Positions 15,273 to 23,021 of a stretch of DNA of 23,337 nucleotides are shown here, in pieces. The stretch is from Spirochaetaceae bacterium UBA6089 (lineage in GTDB: Bacteria; Spirochaetota; Spirochaetia; Treponematales; Rectinemataceae). The notes under the pieces were generated by a model that saw only the letters and a program-made list of their open reading frames with translations, was not told the origin of the DNA and made no database searches. The stretch spans positions 1-23,337 of the forward strand of contig DIXD01000035.1 of assembly GCA_002435985.1 (NCBI GenBank), in the 5' to 3' direction. A program made the translations under genes and the position numbers. Numbering within the stretch: the stretch's first letter is position 1; the number at the start of each line of letters is the position of its first letter.

Positions 15273-15905
15273 ATGGATCACAATGCAGTGCTGAGGCGCC
15301 CATTCCGGTTTCGTTTTTTCAATGTAACCCTCTATCTGATAGCGGCGAATGTGCTCATATTCGCGCTCGGGTATGTGTGGCCGATGCTGACTTATATCCT
15401 TGCCCTCAATCCGCGGGCAGTGATGGCAGGCTGGGTTTGGCAGCCTTTCACCTACATGTTCGCGCATGCGAATCTGACGCATCTCCTCGTGAACATGCTC
15501 GGGCTTTTCTTCTTTGGGCGGCCAGTGGAGCGCAGCCTTGGAAGCTTCGAGTTTTTACTCTATTACCTTTTGTCGGGTCTTTTCGCCGGCATTGCGTCGT
15601 TCGCAATCTACGCGCTTTCGGGCGCATGGGGCACCATGTTGCTCGGCGCTTCGGGGGCAATTTTCGCGCTGCTTTTGGCTTTCGCCGTTCTCTATCCGAG
15701 GGCTATAGTCTATATTTACGGCATTATTCCCATCCGCGCTCCGGTGATGGTCATCGGCTACACCGCGATAGAAATTTTCTCATCCTTTCGGGGAGCGGCG
15801 AGTTCGGTCGCGCACCTCACGCATCTTGCGGGCTTTGTTGCGGGGGCGGCATATTTCCCTGTTCGGCTGGGAGTGAATCCTTTCAAGAGGCTTCGGGAGC
15901 GCTAG
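15273..15905 (+). CDS. Rhomboid-family intramembrane serine protease
   Basis: This 210-residue polytopic protein carries the rhomboid catalytic dyad: S127 in GASGAIFALL and H184 in HLTHLAGFVAG, in separate hydrophobic segments. The conserved HANLTHLLVNM stretch (65-75, with the His and Asn that line the active site) and the ER/GxE-type segment after FFFGRPVERSLGS are also present. About six membrane segments fit a minimal bacterial rhomboid. It would cleave membrane-anchored substrates within the bilayer. The ATG has no Shine-Dalgarno sequence, and a -10 element lies eight bases upstream. The gene follows a strong terminator, so it is its own unit. It ends 37 bases from the convergent acyltransferase. 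Substrates are unknown. Confidence 0.92.
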   Translation: MDHNAVLRRPFRFRFFNVTLYLIAANVLIFALGYVWPMLTYILALNPRAVMAGWVWQPFTYMFAHANLTHLLVNMLGLFFFGRPVERSLGSFEFLLYYLLSGLFAGIASFAIYALSGAWGTMLLGASGAIFALLLAFAVLYPRAIVYIYGIIPIRAPVMVIGYTAIEIFSSFRGAASSVAHLTHLAGFVAGAAYFPVRLGVNPFKRLRER

Positions 15906-15942
15906 TCTTTTTAAGTTTGCCGGCTTTGTCGCCGGATGTATT

Positions 15943-16833
15943 TCAGCCTTGGCGGCGGGCTTCGACTTCGCAGTGCATGGCCTCAAGGAGATCCATAAGC
16001 GTATCGACGATGGCCTGCTTTTTGTCATCGCCGAAGTGAAGGTCGTATCTTACGGACTGAAGGAATTCCCTGCTGTCGTGGACGGGACTTACATTGTAGA
16101 TCACGCGGTCCTTTTGCAGAATATCGTCTTCCATGGCGCCCGAGGGGTTGAGCCTCAGGATATTACCGTTGACGGATATGAGGCAGAATTTTGAAAACGA
16201 CTTGATGTAGGAGGCGATTTCGCGCACTCCCCGTTTGGACGAGGGGTCCCATGGGCGATACCTCGTCCCTGCAGGAAACACGAGGACTATTTTGCCGCTC
16301 GTTTTGGCGGCGCTCAGCGCTTTCATCGCGGCGTGGTTGATCGAGAGACTGCGTCTCATTTCATAGTACAGTTCTTTGGGATCCTTGAAATTTTCCTTTA
16401 TGATCTGCAGGGAGCGCGAAGGGTAGATGACGATGCGCGTATACGCCCGCGCGAAGGCGTGGACGGCAGGGTTTTCTTCGTTGAGCTTGATCCCTGCAAT
16501 GGCCGCGATGCTGGACGCTATCGACTCGCCGCGGGGGCCCTGGTTCCTCAGCAAATAGTGGAAAACCGGCAAGTCGAAGTTCGAATAGTGTTCCATGAGG
16601 ATGAGCGTCGATTCCCCTCTCTGTGCATGGTCGTACAGCACCTCGAGGTTTTCGTAGCCTTCTATTGCGGAAGAGGGGTCGAGATAGTCGCGGATGATGG
16701 TGTCGATGTAGGGCAGTATCGAGACGATACCTTCCTGGTACACATTGACCTCCGAGACCTGCGCTTCCTGAGGCACCCTGGCGATAAGTTCACCGACAAG
16801 ACGAGCATATTTGCTCTTGATGGTCTCCATCAT
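15943..16833 (-). CDS. PlsC-like glycerophospholipid acyltransferase
   Basis: The 296-residue protein has the two diagnostic acyltransferase motifs: HxxxxD at H82-D87 within MEHYSNFDLP and FPAGTR at 186-191, corresponding to the FPEGTR phosphate-binding block with Glu replaced by Ala. An EN motif for substrate positioning is not obvious. It belongs to the LPLAT/PlsC superfamily, which moves acyl groups onto glycerol-phosphate or lysophospholipid at the inner membrane. It is larger than a simple PlsC and has an N-terminal extension of about 75 residues. No strong membrane segment is present. Two adjacent ATGs (16833 and 16830) are possible starts; a strong promoter ends 14 bases upstream and there is little sign of a ribosome site. 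It is divergent from the DUF1848 gene. Confidence 0.82.
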   Translation of the reverse strand: MMETIKSKYARLVGELIARVPQEAQVSEVNVYQEGIVSILPYIDTIIRDYLDPSSAIEGYENLEVLYDHAQRGESTLILMEHYSNFDLPVFHYLLRNQGPRGESIASSIAAIAGIKLNEENPAVHAFARAYTRIVIYPSRSLQIIKENFKDPKELYYEMRRSLSINHAAMKALSAAKTSGKIVLVFPAGTRYRPWDPSSKRGVREIASYIKSFSKFCLISVNGNILRLNPSGAMEDDILQKDRVIYNVSPVHDSREFLQSVRYDLHFGDDKKQAIVDTLMDLLEAMHCEVEARRQG

Positions 16834-16847
16834 TTTCTTGGATAATC

Positions 16848-16876
16848 ACTATAGGCGGTTTGGCGGAGACTGTCAA
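16848..16876 (-). promoter_or_regulatory. Strong sigma-70-type promoter for the acyltransferase, nearly leaderless
   Basis: On the minus strand TTGACA (plus 16871-16876) and TATAGT (plus 16848-16853) are separated by exactly 17 bases. The -10 ends 14 bases before the ATG at 16833, so the 5' leader would be only about seven bases. The -35 and its flank (ATTGACAGTCTC) match the flank of the promoter at 12853-12858. Confidence 0.75.
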
Positions 16877-16879
16877 TTT

Positions 16880-17704
16880 ATGGCAATTGTAGTGAGCGCG
16901 AGTAGGCGCACCGATATACCATCCTTTTATTCTGAATGGTTCTATGGATGCCTGAAGGAGGGGTTCGTCGATGCGGCGAATCCTTACAATCCCAGGCAGA
17001 TCAGGCACATAAGCCTTATGCCGGAGGATGTCGCCTGCTTTGTGTTCTGGACGCGGGATGCGGGTCCGATGCTCGAGGGCATCAGTGCACTCGATGAGTA
17101 TGCATTCTACTTTCATGTGACCATCACGGGCTATGGCCCACAGCTCGAGCCTTCGGGGCCCACGGTGGGGGAAGCGGTGGAGAAGCTTCGGGCTTTGGCC
17201 GCGAGGGTCGGTGCCCACAGGGTAATCTGGCGATACGATCCGGTGTTAGTGGTCGGCCCTTACAGTGCAGCGTGGCATGCCGAGAATTTTAGGAGGCTGG
17301 CGGGCGGCATAGGGGGGAGCGTGCGGCACTGTGTCGTGAGCCTCTACGATGCATATCTGCATTCCGACGCACGGCTTCGGAAGGCCGGGCTTCTGCCCGT
17401 CCACGCTTCTGATGTCGTCGAACTGATGCGTACATTGACTGGAATTGCTGGGGAAGAGGGCATCCCGATGGCGTTCTGCACCGAGCCGGCGCTGGCCGAC
17501 ATCCTGCCTTCGCAGCGCACAGCATGCATCGACGCGCACATCGTCCACGAGCTCACAGATCGACCATTTTCCGAGCGAAAAGACAAACATCAACGGGCCG
17601 GCTGTACCTGCATCGAGAGCGTTGATATCGGCAGCTATGGGACATGCCCGCGCGGCTGCCTGTACTGCTACGCGAACCGCAGGCAGACTGTAAAGGGAAA
17701 ATGA
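16880..17704 (+). CDS. DUF1848 family protein with C-terminal CxxxCxxC motif
   Basis: The 274-residue protein starts MAIVVSASRRTDIP, the signature opening of DUF1848 (PF08902) proteins. Other typical blocks are VFWTRDAGPML, YFHVTITGYG, VIWRYDPVLV and FCTEPALADI. At the very C-terminus it has C242, C244, C256, C260 and C263, the last three forming CPRGCLYC followed by YANRR. The spacing CxxxCxxC equals that of radical-SAM iron-sulfur sites, but here it closes the protein instead of opening it. Family members are thought to bind metal; their reaction is not known to me. The ATG at 16880 is preferred over an upstream in-frame ATG at 16811 that would overlap the divergent acyltransferase. The nearest GGAG is eleven bases away. 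It converges on the HAD gene, 20 bases apart. Confidence 0.85.
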   Translation: MAIVVSASRRTDIPSFYSEWFYGCLKEGFVDAANPYNPRQIRHISLMPEDVACFVFWTRDAGPMLEGISALDEYAFYFHVTITGYGPQLEPSGPTVGEAVEKLRALAARVGAHRVIWRYDPVLVVGPYSAAWHAENFRRLAGGIGGSVRHCVVSLYDAYLHSDARLRKAGLLPVHASDVVELMRTLTGIAGEEGIPMAFCTEPALADILPSQRTACIDAHIVHELTDRPFSERKDKHQRAGCTCIESVDIGSYGTCPRGCLYCYANRRQTVKGK

Positions 17705-17724
17705 CTGTTACGCCGGCCGGGCTT

Positions 17725-18543
17725 TTATGAAGCGCGGCGGTCCAGGAGTACCTGGGCGAATTCGGAGAAGCCCGAGCCGGACCTTCCCGATGTCACAAAA
17801 TGGGGCAGATGCGCCACGAGTTCCCGATAGGTGAGAAGATTTACAACGCCACATGCCATGGGAAAATGCGCGAACATCGGTTCATCGTTCGGGGAGTCGC
17901 CGACAAAGACGACAGAAGCCGCATCGTGCGCATCGTCGTAGCCGAAACGCTCCGTCAAATAATGGATTGTCATGGAGAGCTTATCGTATTCTCCAAACCA
18001 CGCGTTGACATGGATCGAAGAAATTTTTGCATGTGCGCCTCCTTGTTCGAACAGCTCTTTAATCTTTTGCGCGGTGGAGAGCGGCAACACAGGCTCTTCT
18101 TCGGCGAAATCGATGGCGATATCATAGAGCCTGGAAAATTGATCGCGCGCGAGGCGGGCGGACGGAATCCTTGCGAGCACTTGATCGCGCAGCGCGACAA
18201 GGCGTCGGTCGGAATTGGGAATTGCATTCGGATGCGTGAGCATAGCGAGACGGTGCCCTTCGCCCTCCCAGAACACAAAGGCGCCGTTTTCGCCTACGAC
18301 ACCGTCGACGGGCCATTCGCGTGCGATGAGGTCGCACCAGCCGGCGGGTCTGCCCGTTGTGGGGATGACCATCAGGCCGGCTTCGTGGAGCTTCCAGAGG
18401 GCGGCATAGCTCTCTGCAGACAGTTTGCCGTCCGTGGTGAGGGTGTCGTCGATGTCCATGAGGACGTAGCGGATCGTACGGGCTTCTTTCGCAGAGAGCG
18501 AGGAGATCGGCTGAAGAAGCGAGGTCTTCAAATTTGTGCTCAT
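17725..18543 (-). CDS. HAD-superfamily phosphatase, subfamily IIB (Cof/sugar-phosphatase-like)
   Basis: The 272-residue protein carries the HAD motifs: I, DIDDTLT near 30-36 (nucleophile and acid/base aspartates); II, PTTGRP (about 61-66); and IV, FVGDSPNDEPMF. The cap is inserted between motifs II and III, as in class IIB enzymes such as Cof, SPP or mannosyl-3-phosphoglycerate phosphatase. GENGAF after motif II is another IIB mark. It probably hydrolyses a sugar phosphate or related phosphoester in the cytosol. The exact substrate is open. The start has no Shine-Dalgarno site; a good promoter ends eleven bases upstream. The gene is divergent from the 998-residue surface protein, and its first codons are part of the 17-base inverted repeat shared with 15241-15257. 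Confidence 0.88.
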   Translation of the reverse strand: MSTNLKTSLLQPISSLSAKEARTIRYVLMDIDDTLTTDGKLSAESYAALWKLHEAGLMVIPTTGRPAGWCDLIAREWPVDGVVGENGAFVFWEGEGHRLAMLTHPNAIPNSDRRLVALRDQVLARIPSARLARDQFSRLYDIAIDFAEEEPVLPLSTAQKIKELFEQGGAHAKISSIHVNAWFGEYDKLSMTIHYLTERFGYDDAHDAASVVFVGDSPNDEPMFAHFPMACGVVNLLTYRELVAHLPHFVTSGRSGSGFSEFAQVLLDRRAS

Positions 18544-18546
18544 AAA
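18530..18546. repeat. Inverted copy of the 17-base element at 15241-15257
   Basis: AAATTTGTGCTCATAAA, read on the minus strand, equals TTTATGAGCACAAATTT. It overlaps the HAD phosphatase start codon. See the partner entry for the other copy. Confidence 0.6.
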
Positions 18547-18554
18547 ACGAATGC

Positions 18555-18583
18555 ATGATATGCGGGCAAACGCACACCGTCAA
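18555..18583 (-). promoter_or_regulatory. Sigma-70-type promoter for the HAD gene, nearly leaderless
   Basis: On the minus strand TTGACG (plus 18578-18583) and TATCAT (plus 18555-18560) are 17 bases apart. The -10 ends eleven bases before the ATG at 18543, so a transcript would have about four bases of leader. The remaining divergent region to 18714 holds an ACCCC-TG-GGGGT inverted repeat near 18652-18663 but no clear promoter for the next gene. Confidence 0.65.
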
Positions 18584-18714
18584 GGCGAGCGTACCAGGGC
18601 CGGAGCACCCTGCGCGACACCTCCGGCGGAACCAGACTTGAGTATTTGGGTACCCCTGGGGGTCTGTCGCCGTGTGGCGCTCAATTTGTGCGCGGAACTG
18701 TGGTAGAGTAGATT

Positions 18715-21711
18715 ATGCGCATACAAAGAGAGGTCCGTGCGGTATTGTTGATGCTCGTGTTGGCCGGCGCTTCTGGCCGCGTCCAGGCCCAGCTCTTGGA
18801 CTCGCTGCAGCCAGTGCTGCACTTCCGAACAGATTCTTTCGATATCTATGCGCCGCCGAACCTGGAATCGCAGGCCGTGCGGCTTTCGGGTTTTGCGGAT
18901 CAGACCTATGCAATGCTCTGCGAGTTTTTCGGGGTGAAGGCTTCTGCCGGCCGTATACCGGTGCTCCTCAGCGACATCCAGTACTCTTTGAATGGCTATA
19001 CGACGTTGTATCCCTCCAATCGAATTGTCATTCTTCTCGCCTCGGCCGATCCGCGGAGCCAGCTCGCGACGATGCAGGATGAGCTCTACTCTGTCTTTTT
19101 GCATGAACTTGTGCATTACGTGACGCTGAACGAAAGATCGACAGGATGGCGGGCTCTGGCATGGCTCTTGGGCGACTGGGTGGCCCCGGAAGTCTGGATG
19201 ATGCCCCAGGCTCTGGTGGAAGGTACGGCGGTTTGGGCTGAGAGCAGGCTTGGCGGCCACGAGGCTCCTTCTAATGCTTCCGGCTTGGGCCGTGTGGGGC
19301 GGCTTAATGACCCGGCTGCCTTGGAGATTGTGAGGATGGAGAGAGCCTGGGGTAAGGAGAGATCGCTCTGGGATGTGTCGGGTCTTGCGGATTTCTATGG
19401 AGAGGGTAGTCTGCCATACCTCTATGGGGGGCTTTTTGTCGATTTTTTGAGTGAGCGGTACGGGCCGGATATGCTTGCGCGGCTTTGGCAGGCGTCCGCG
19501 GACGGCAATATTTTTAGGGGTTTTGACGGAACGCTGACGAGTAGGGGTGTGTTGGAGCGTGAGACGGGGGAGGTGCCGCCGCAGCTTTGGCAGGAGTTTC
19601 TGGCGTGGGTGGATGATGAGAGCACTGTATCTGGGGCGGGTGGCGCCGGATTGGGAGAAGAGGCTTTCGGCGCAGCTTTTGGAGTTGATCGGCCTGTGGA
19701 GCTCTTTTCGGGGTATGTCGGCGCGGTGGGTTTTGGGGAAGGGGTGCTCTATTATGTGGATCTGGAGCGCAGGGGGCTGTATGCGCTTTCTCTACAGAGC
19801 ATCATGGGGGACGCTGCCGAAGAACATACGAATGTCCAGGGGGAATCGAGTGGAGGAGAGGGTGGCGAGAGAGCTCCAAAAACCGAGTTTCTAAAGCCCG
19901 AGAGACTTTTTGCCGCCGATGAAAATTTACGAAACATTTTTTTTAACGTAAGATTTGGCGCGCTGGACCTCGACTGGATCCGCATCGATGCCCAGAACCA
20001 GGAAATCCCCGCACGCTATCGCTATGACTTACAGAGCCGCAGGTTGACCTACGAGTACGACCTTCCCGCCGCGGAACCCGGCAATGCGCTCCTCAGTCTT
20101 CAGGATAAGCCCGAAAATGACATCTTTCTCTATGATCCCTGGGAGGACCCTGAGACTTCTATTTGTTACGGATTGGCGCGAATCGGCACGGCGGTGCTTC
20201 CCGCACGCCGCTTGGCCGGAGGACGCATCGAGGTGGCCAGTATCCCCGACAGCGTCATCCGGTGGCTTTCGCCAGGATTCCGAGACCAGATCGGGTCGGA
20301 GGATCCCCTCCGTTTTGCGCTCACCACACTACAGGACAAGGGACTCTCACGGCTTGCCGTACTGGAAGAAAAAGAGGGGGTATGGCAGCTCTTAATGGCA
20401 AAAGATGCTCCTTCGGGCGGACTGCATCGACCTGTATTCACCGATGATACCCACATTGTATATCGGGAATCGAAAGCGGATGGTCAGGCTGCCCTCTGCC
20501 TGCTCGATATTTCTGGCCGACTTTCGACACCCGTCCCTGTGGAGTGGCTTTCGCCCTCGCAGTGGACTGCGCTCTATGCGCCGAGATCTTCCGAACAAGG
20601 AGCCGAGAGCCTGTCTACGCCTACCCAGAACCCTCAATACACAGTATCTCACCTTCGTCCGACACTGTTTCCTGAGATCTTTTCGACGAGCCGCATTCCG
20701 TACGCGAATGGTTCGCTTGTCGGCCTCAGTCTCATTGCATACGACCTTTCGGAGCGCCTTGCGTGGACAGCCTTTGGAGGCTGGGATTTTTTGAGCTGGA
20801 GACCTGCCCTCAGCGCCGAAGTGAGACTTGCTGTAGGGGCATGGCAATTCAATGTCTATGCGTCGGATCAGGGTCAGGGCATTTTATTTTTTCCCGTTCC
20901 GATTGGGCGCAAATCCACACTCGGGTCGATGTTCGTATGGACCCACACACTGTTGCCGAGCTTTCGGAGCTTTTCAGTAGACCTGCACACTGCATTTGCG
21001 GGAGTACAGAACAACTACTCTACAGATGGCTTCTTCGATATGGCTCCAGATTACTATACATGGGCGACAGGGCTTGGATTCAAGGTTTCCAGCGCTCATG
21101 CTTCACACAGGCCTCCTTATGATCCACTCGGTGGTGAGCTTTCTGGCACCATAGAGTACGAATCCGCCAGTTCGGCAGGTGTCGGCGGAATATCGCTGTC
21201 GGCCTCGGCGAGCCTAAGGGGCCGTCTGAGCGTTTCGGGGTATGGCGCCATAGCCCCGGCAGGCGGCGTTGTCTTTGTTCCTGCAGAGCGATACCTTGAA
21301 ACTGGCGGTAGTTATTGGCTGTCCGCAGCCGATCTTCCCTATCCGGAATATAGAGAATATCGGGACTTCTCGAATCCTTCGGCATGGTATGTGTTCGGGG
21401 AGACACAATATCGCCTCTTTTCGCTCGAAACCGGGTGGGGGTGGATACTGCGTCTGCCCTTTATGCCCTCATTCGCGTTGAGAAGAGTGGTCGGAAACCT
21501 CGGTCTTCGCGGCGCGGGGCTCGACATCGATGGAAAACCTTCTCTGTTGAGCTCGGCATTTGCTGCAGTCGATTTCGATTACGCATTGCTCGCAGGGCTT
21601 GCGGCGGAGACCCACACACACCTTACGGTCGAGGCTGCATGGGCTTTTCAGGCTAGCCGGACAGGAGTCGCACCCCTCTCTATGTCGATAGGACTTCGAA
21701 CTTCGATCTAG
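18715..21711 (+). CDS. Large exported protein: zinc metallopeptidase (MA-type) plus TolB-like region plus probable outer-membrane beta-barrel
   Basis: The 998-residue protein opens with a signal peptide (basic start, then VLLMLVLAGASG, cleavage near VQA|Q at 25/26). Residues about 40-300 form a gluzincin-like peptidase domain with HELVH (H130, E131, H134) and a downstream ALVEGTAVWAE whose E169 would be the third zinc ligand. The middle (about 330-650) has short beta-propeller-like repeats such as a DDTHIVYRES segment, as in TolB-type domains. From about 670 to the end, alternating aromatic and hydrophobic strands and a final MSIGLRTSI suggest an outer-membrane barrel. The start lacks a Shine-Dalgarno site. 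The Gly/Glu stretch around 375-395 looks flexible. A role in surface proteolysis or envelope assembly is inferred. I do not know a characterised member with this full layout. Confidence 0.72.
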   Translation: MRIQREVRAVLLMLVLAGASGRVQAQLLDSLQPVLHFRTDSFDIYAPPNLESQAVRLSGFADQTYAMLCEFFGVKASAGRIPVLLSDIQYSLNGYTTLYPSNRIVILLASADPRSQLATMQDELYSVFLHELVHYVTLNERSTGWRALAWLLGDWVAPEVWMMPQALVEGTAVWAESRLGGHEAPSNASGLGRVGRLNDPAALEIVRMERAWGKERSLWDVSGLADFYGEGSLPYLYGGLFVDFLSERYGPDMLARLWQASADGNIFRGFDGTLTSRGVLERETGEVPPQLWQEFLAWVDDESTVSGAGGAGLGEEAFGAAFGVDRPVELFSGYVGAVGFGEGVLYYVDLERRGLYALSLQSIMGDAAEEHTNVQGESSGGEGGERAPKTEFLKPERLFAADENLRNIFFNVRFGALDLDWIRIDAQNQEIPARYRYDLQSRRLTYEYDLPAAEPGNALLSLQDKPENDIFLYDPWEDPETSICYGLARIGTAVLPARRLAGGRIEVASIPDSVIRWLSPGFRDQIGSEDPLRFALTTLQDKGLSRLAVLEEKEGVWQLLMAKDAPSGGLHRPVFTDDTHIVYRESKADGQAALCLLDISGRLSTPVPVEWLSPSQWTALYAPRSSEQGAESLSTPTQNPQYTVSHLRPTLFPEIFSTSRIPYANGSLVGLSLIAYDLSERLAWTAFGGWDFLSWRPALSAEVRLAVGAWQFNVYASDQGQGILFFPVPIGRKSTLGSMFVWTHTLLPSFRSFSVDLHTAFAGVQNNYSTDGFFDMAPDYYTWATGLGFKVSSAHASHRPPYDPLGGELSGTIEYESASSAGVGGISLSASASLRGRLSVSGYGAIAPAGGVVFVPAERYLETGGSYWLSAADLPYPEYREYRDFSNPSAWYVFGETQYRLFSLETGWGWILRLPFMPSFALRRVVGNLGLRGAGLDIDGKPSLLSSAFAAVDFDYALLAGLAAETHTHLTVEAAWAFQASRTGVAPLSMSIGLRTSI

Positions 21712-21751
21712 CGAGGCGCTCGGAAGATCCTGGCCTACGAAGATGCCGTGG

Positions 21752-21783
21752 GCTTGGTGCCCCTTTCGGCCAAGCTTTTATTT
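21752..21783 (+). terminator. Probable terminator of the 998-residue protein gene
   Basis: GCTTGG (21752-21757) and CCAAGC (21770-21775) form a six-base-pair stem with a twelve-base loop, followed by TTTTATTT. It overlaps the last codons of the convergent alcohol dehydrogenase. The short stem limits confidence. Confidence 0.45.
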
Positions 21784-22950
21784 CATGAGCGCGTATATGG
21801 CGCTGATGTCGTGTTCGTCATATCCGGGCACATCCCAGTACACGCTCAGCGCCATGGCCTGCCGTGTACACGCATCGATGTCGAGCGAAACAATACCAGC
21901 TTCTCTCAAGCGTATCGGCGTGTGGATGTGGCGGTACCATGTTTCAAGCTCCTCGATGACGATATCCGCGCCCTCAAGCGGCGGCTTGTCGTTGAGCGTT
22001 GGCCCCAGACCCAGCACCCGCTCTCCGAAGAGGAGAATCCGGTGCGCAATCGAGGGCTTCTTATATTTGAGCCACGCAGGAATGACGATCGAAAGCCCCG
22101 CACCGTGCGGAATATCGTAGAGACCGCTTAGAGGATGCTCGAGCATATGATTCGGAATCGAGGCGCCTTCCACCCCTGCCTTCAAAAGGCCATTCCACGC
22201 GAGCGCTCCAGCCCACATGATCGTCGAACGGGCTTCTAGGTTTCGCGGGTCTGTCAGCACAATCTCGAGAGCATCCATCACCGCCCGACAGACAGCCTCT
22301 ACGAGCCCGTCCTGGAGAGGGAAATCGTCGCTTGCCGTAAAGTAAGCTTCCATGAGATGGGACAGAATATCCGTGCATGCGTAGGCCGTATATTGCACGG
22401 GTATATCGAGTGTCAGCGAAGGATCGAGAAAGGAGACCCTTGGATAGAGTGTCTCGGAACGTACCGAAAACTTTTCTTGGGTAACCTCGTTCGTCATCAC
22501 CGAGGCCCCGTTCAGCTCCGAGGATGTCGCGGGAAGAGTCTGCACGGCGACGATCGGCAGTGCTCTGTCAACCGATGCTTTTCGTAGGTAGAAATTCCAC
22601 AGCGGCTCCTCGTGGCATCCGGCGATCGCTATCGCCTTCGCCTCGTCGATGACACTGCCGCCGCCTACAGCGACGATGACGTCGAGATGGTTCTCCTTTA
22701 TTTTTTTGGCACCTTCCTCCGCGTGCCCGATCAGCGGATTGGGTTGCACGCCTCCATGTTCCACAAAGAAAATACCCTCACCTTGCAATTGGCTGACCAC
22801 CTTATCGTACAGCCCGCTTTTTTTGATGCTCTCTTTTCCATAGAGAAACAAGGCCCGTTTTCCGATTCGTCCAGTCTCTGAGCCTAATCTATCGAGAATT
22901 TTCGAGCCGAAGATCACTTTTGTCGGTGTCACCCATTCGAAGTTCTGCAT
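21778..22950 (-). CDS. Iron-containing alcohol dehydrogenase (BdhA/YqhD-like)
   Basis: The 390-residue protein is a group III iron-dependent alcohol dehydrogenase. It has the NAD(P)-binding GGGSVIDEAKAIA at about 96-108, iron ligands D194 and H198 in CTDILSHLMEAYF, H268 in PNHMLEHPLSG and H282 in DIPHGAGLS; the 14-residue spacing of the last two matches the family. The segment FEWVTPTKVIFG at the N-terminus resembles NADPH-dependent butanol or broad-aldehyde reductases. The ATG at 22950 follows GGAGG by six bases; a longer in-frame ATG at 23031 lacks that support and would overlap the divergent gene. It reduces aldehydes or oxidises alcohols; the physiological substrate is unknown. It is head to head with a paralogue 71 bases away. 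Confidence 0.92.
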   Translation of the reverse strand: MQNFEWVTPTKVIFGSKILDRLGSETGRIGKRALFLYGKESIKKSGLYDKVVSQLQGEGIFFVEHGGVQPNPLIGHAEEGAKKIKENHLDVIVAVGGGSVIDEAKAIAIAGCHEEPLWNFYLRKASVDRALPIVAVQTLPATSSELNGASVMTNEVTQEKFSVRSETLYPRVSFLDPSLTLDIPVQYTAYACTDILSHLMEAYFTASDDFPLQDGLVEAVCRAVMDALEIVLTDPRNLEARSTIMWAGALAWNGLLKAGVEGASIPNHMLEHPLSGLYDIPHGAGLSIVIPAWLKYKKPSIAHRILLFGERVLGLGPTLNDKPPLEGADIVIEELETWYRHIHTPIRLREAGIVSLDIDACTRQAMALSVYWDVPGYDEHDISAIYALMK

Positions 22951-23021
22951 TGTCTCCCTCCGAAAATATTGTATAGTGATTATAAGGAATATGGAATATA
23001 AAGAAGGAGAAGGAGACTCGG

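Noticed and set aside
15920..15940. CCGGC/GCCGG hairpin between rhomboid and acyltransferase as a bidirectional terminator
   Set aside because: Only five base pairs and no T run on either strand.
18652..18663. ACCCC-TG-GGGGT inverted repeat as a terminator or operator
   Set aside because: Loop of two bases is too short for a hairpin and there is no T run; it is simply noted in the divergent region.
18692..18714. TTGTGC-17-TAGATT as promoter of the 998-residue protein
   Set aside because: The -10 would touch the ATG, placing the transcription start inside the coding sequence, so the start codon would not be transcribed.
21748..22131. Plus-strand open frames opposite the iron alcohol dehydrogenase
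   Set aside because: They mirror a clear dehydrogenase on the minus strand with intact iron ligands; no independent evidence.
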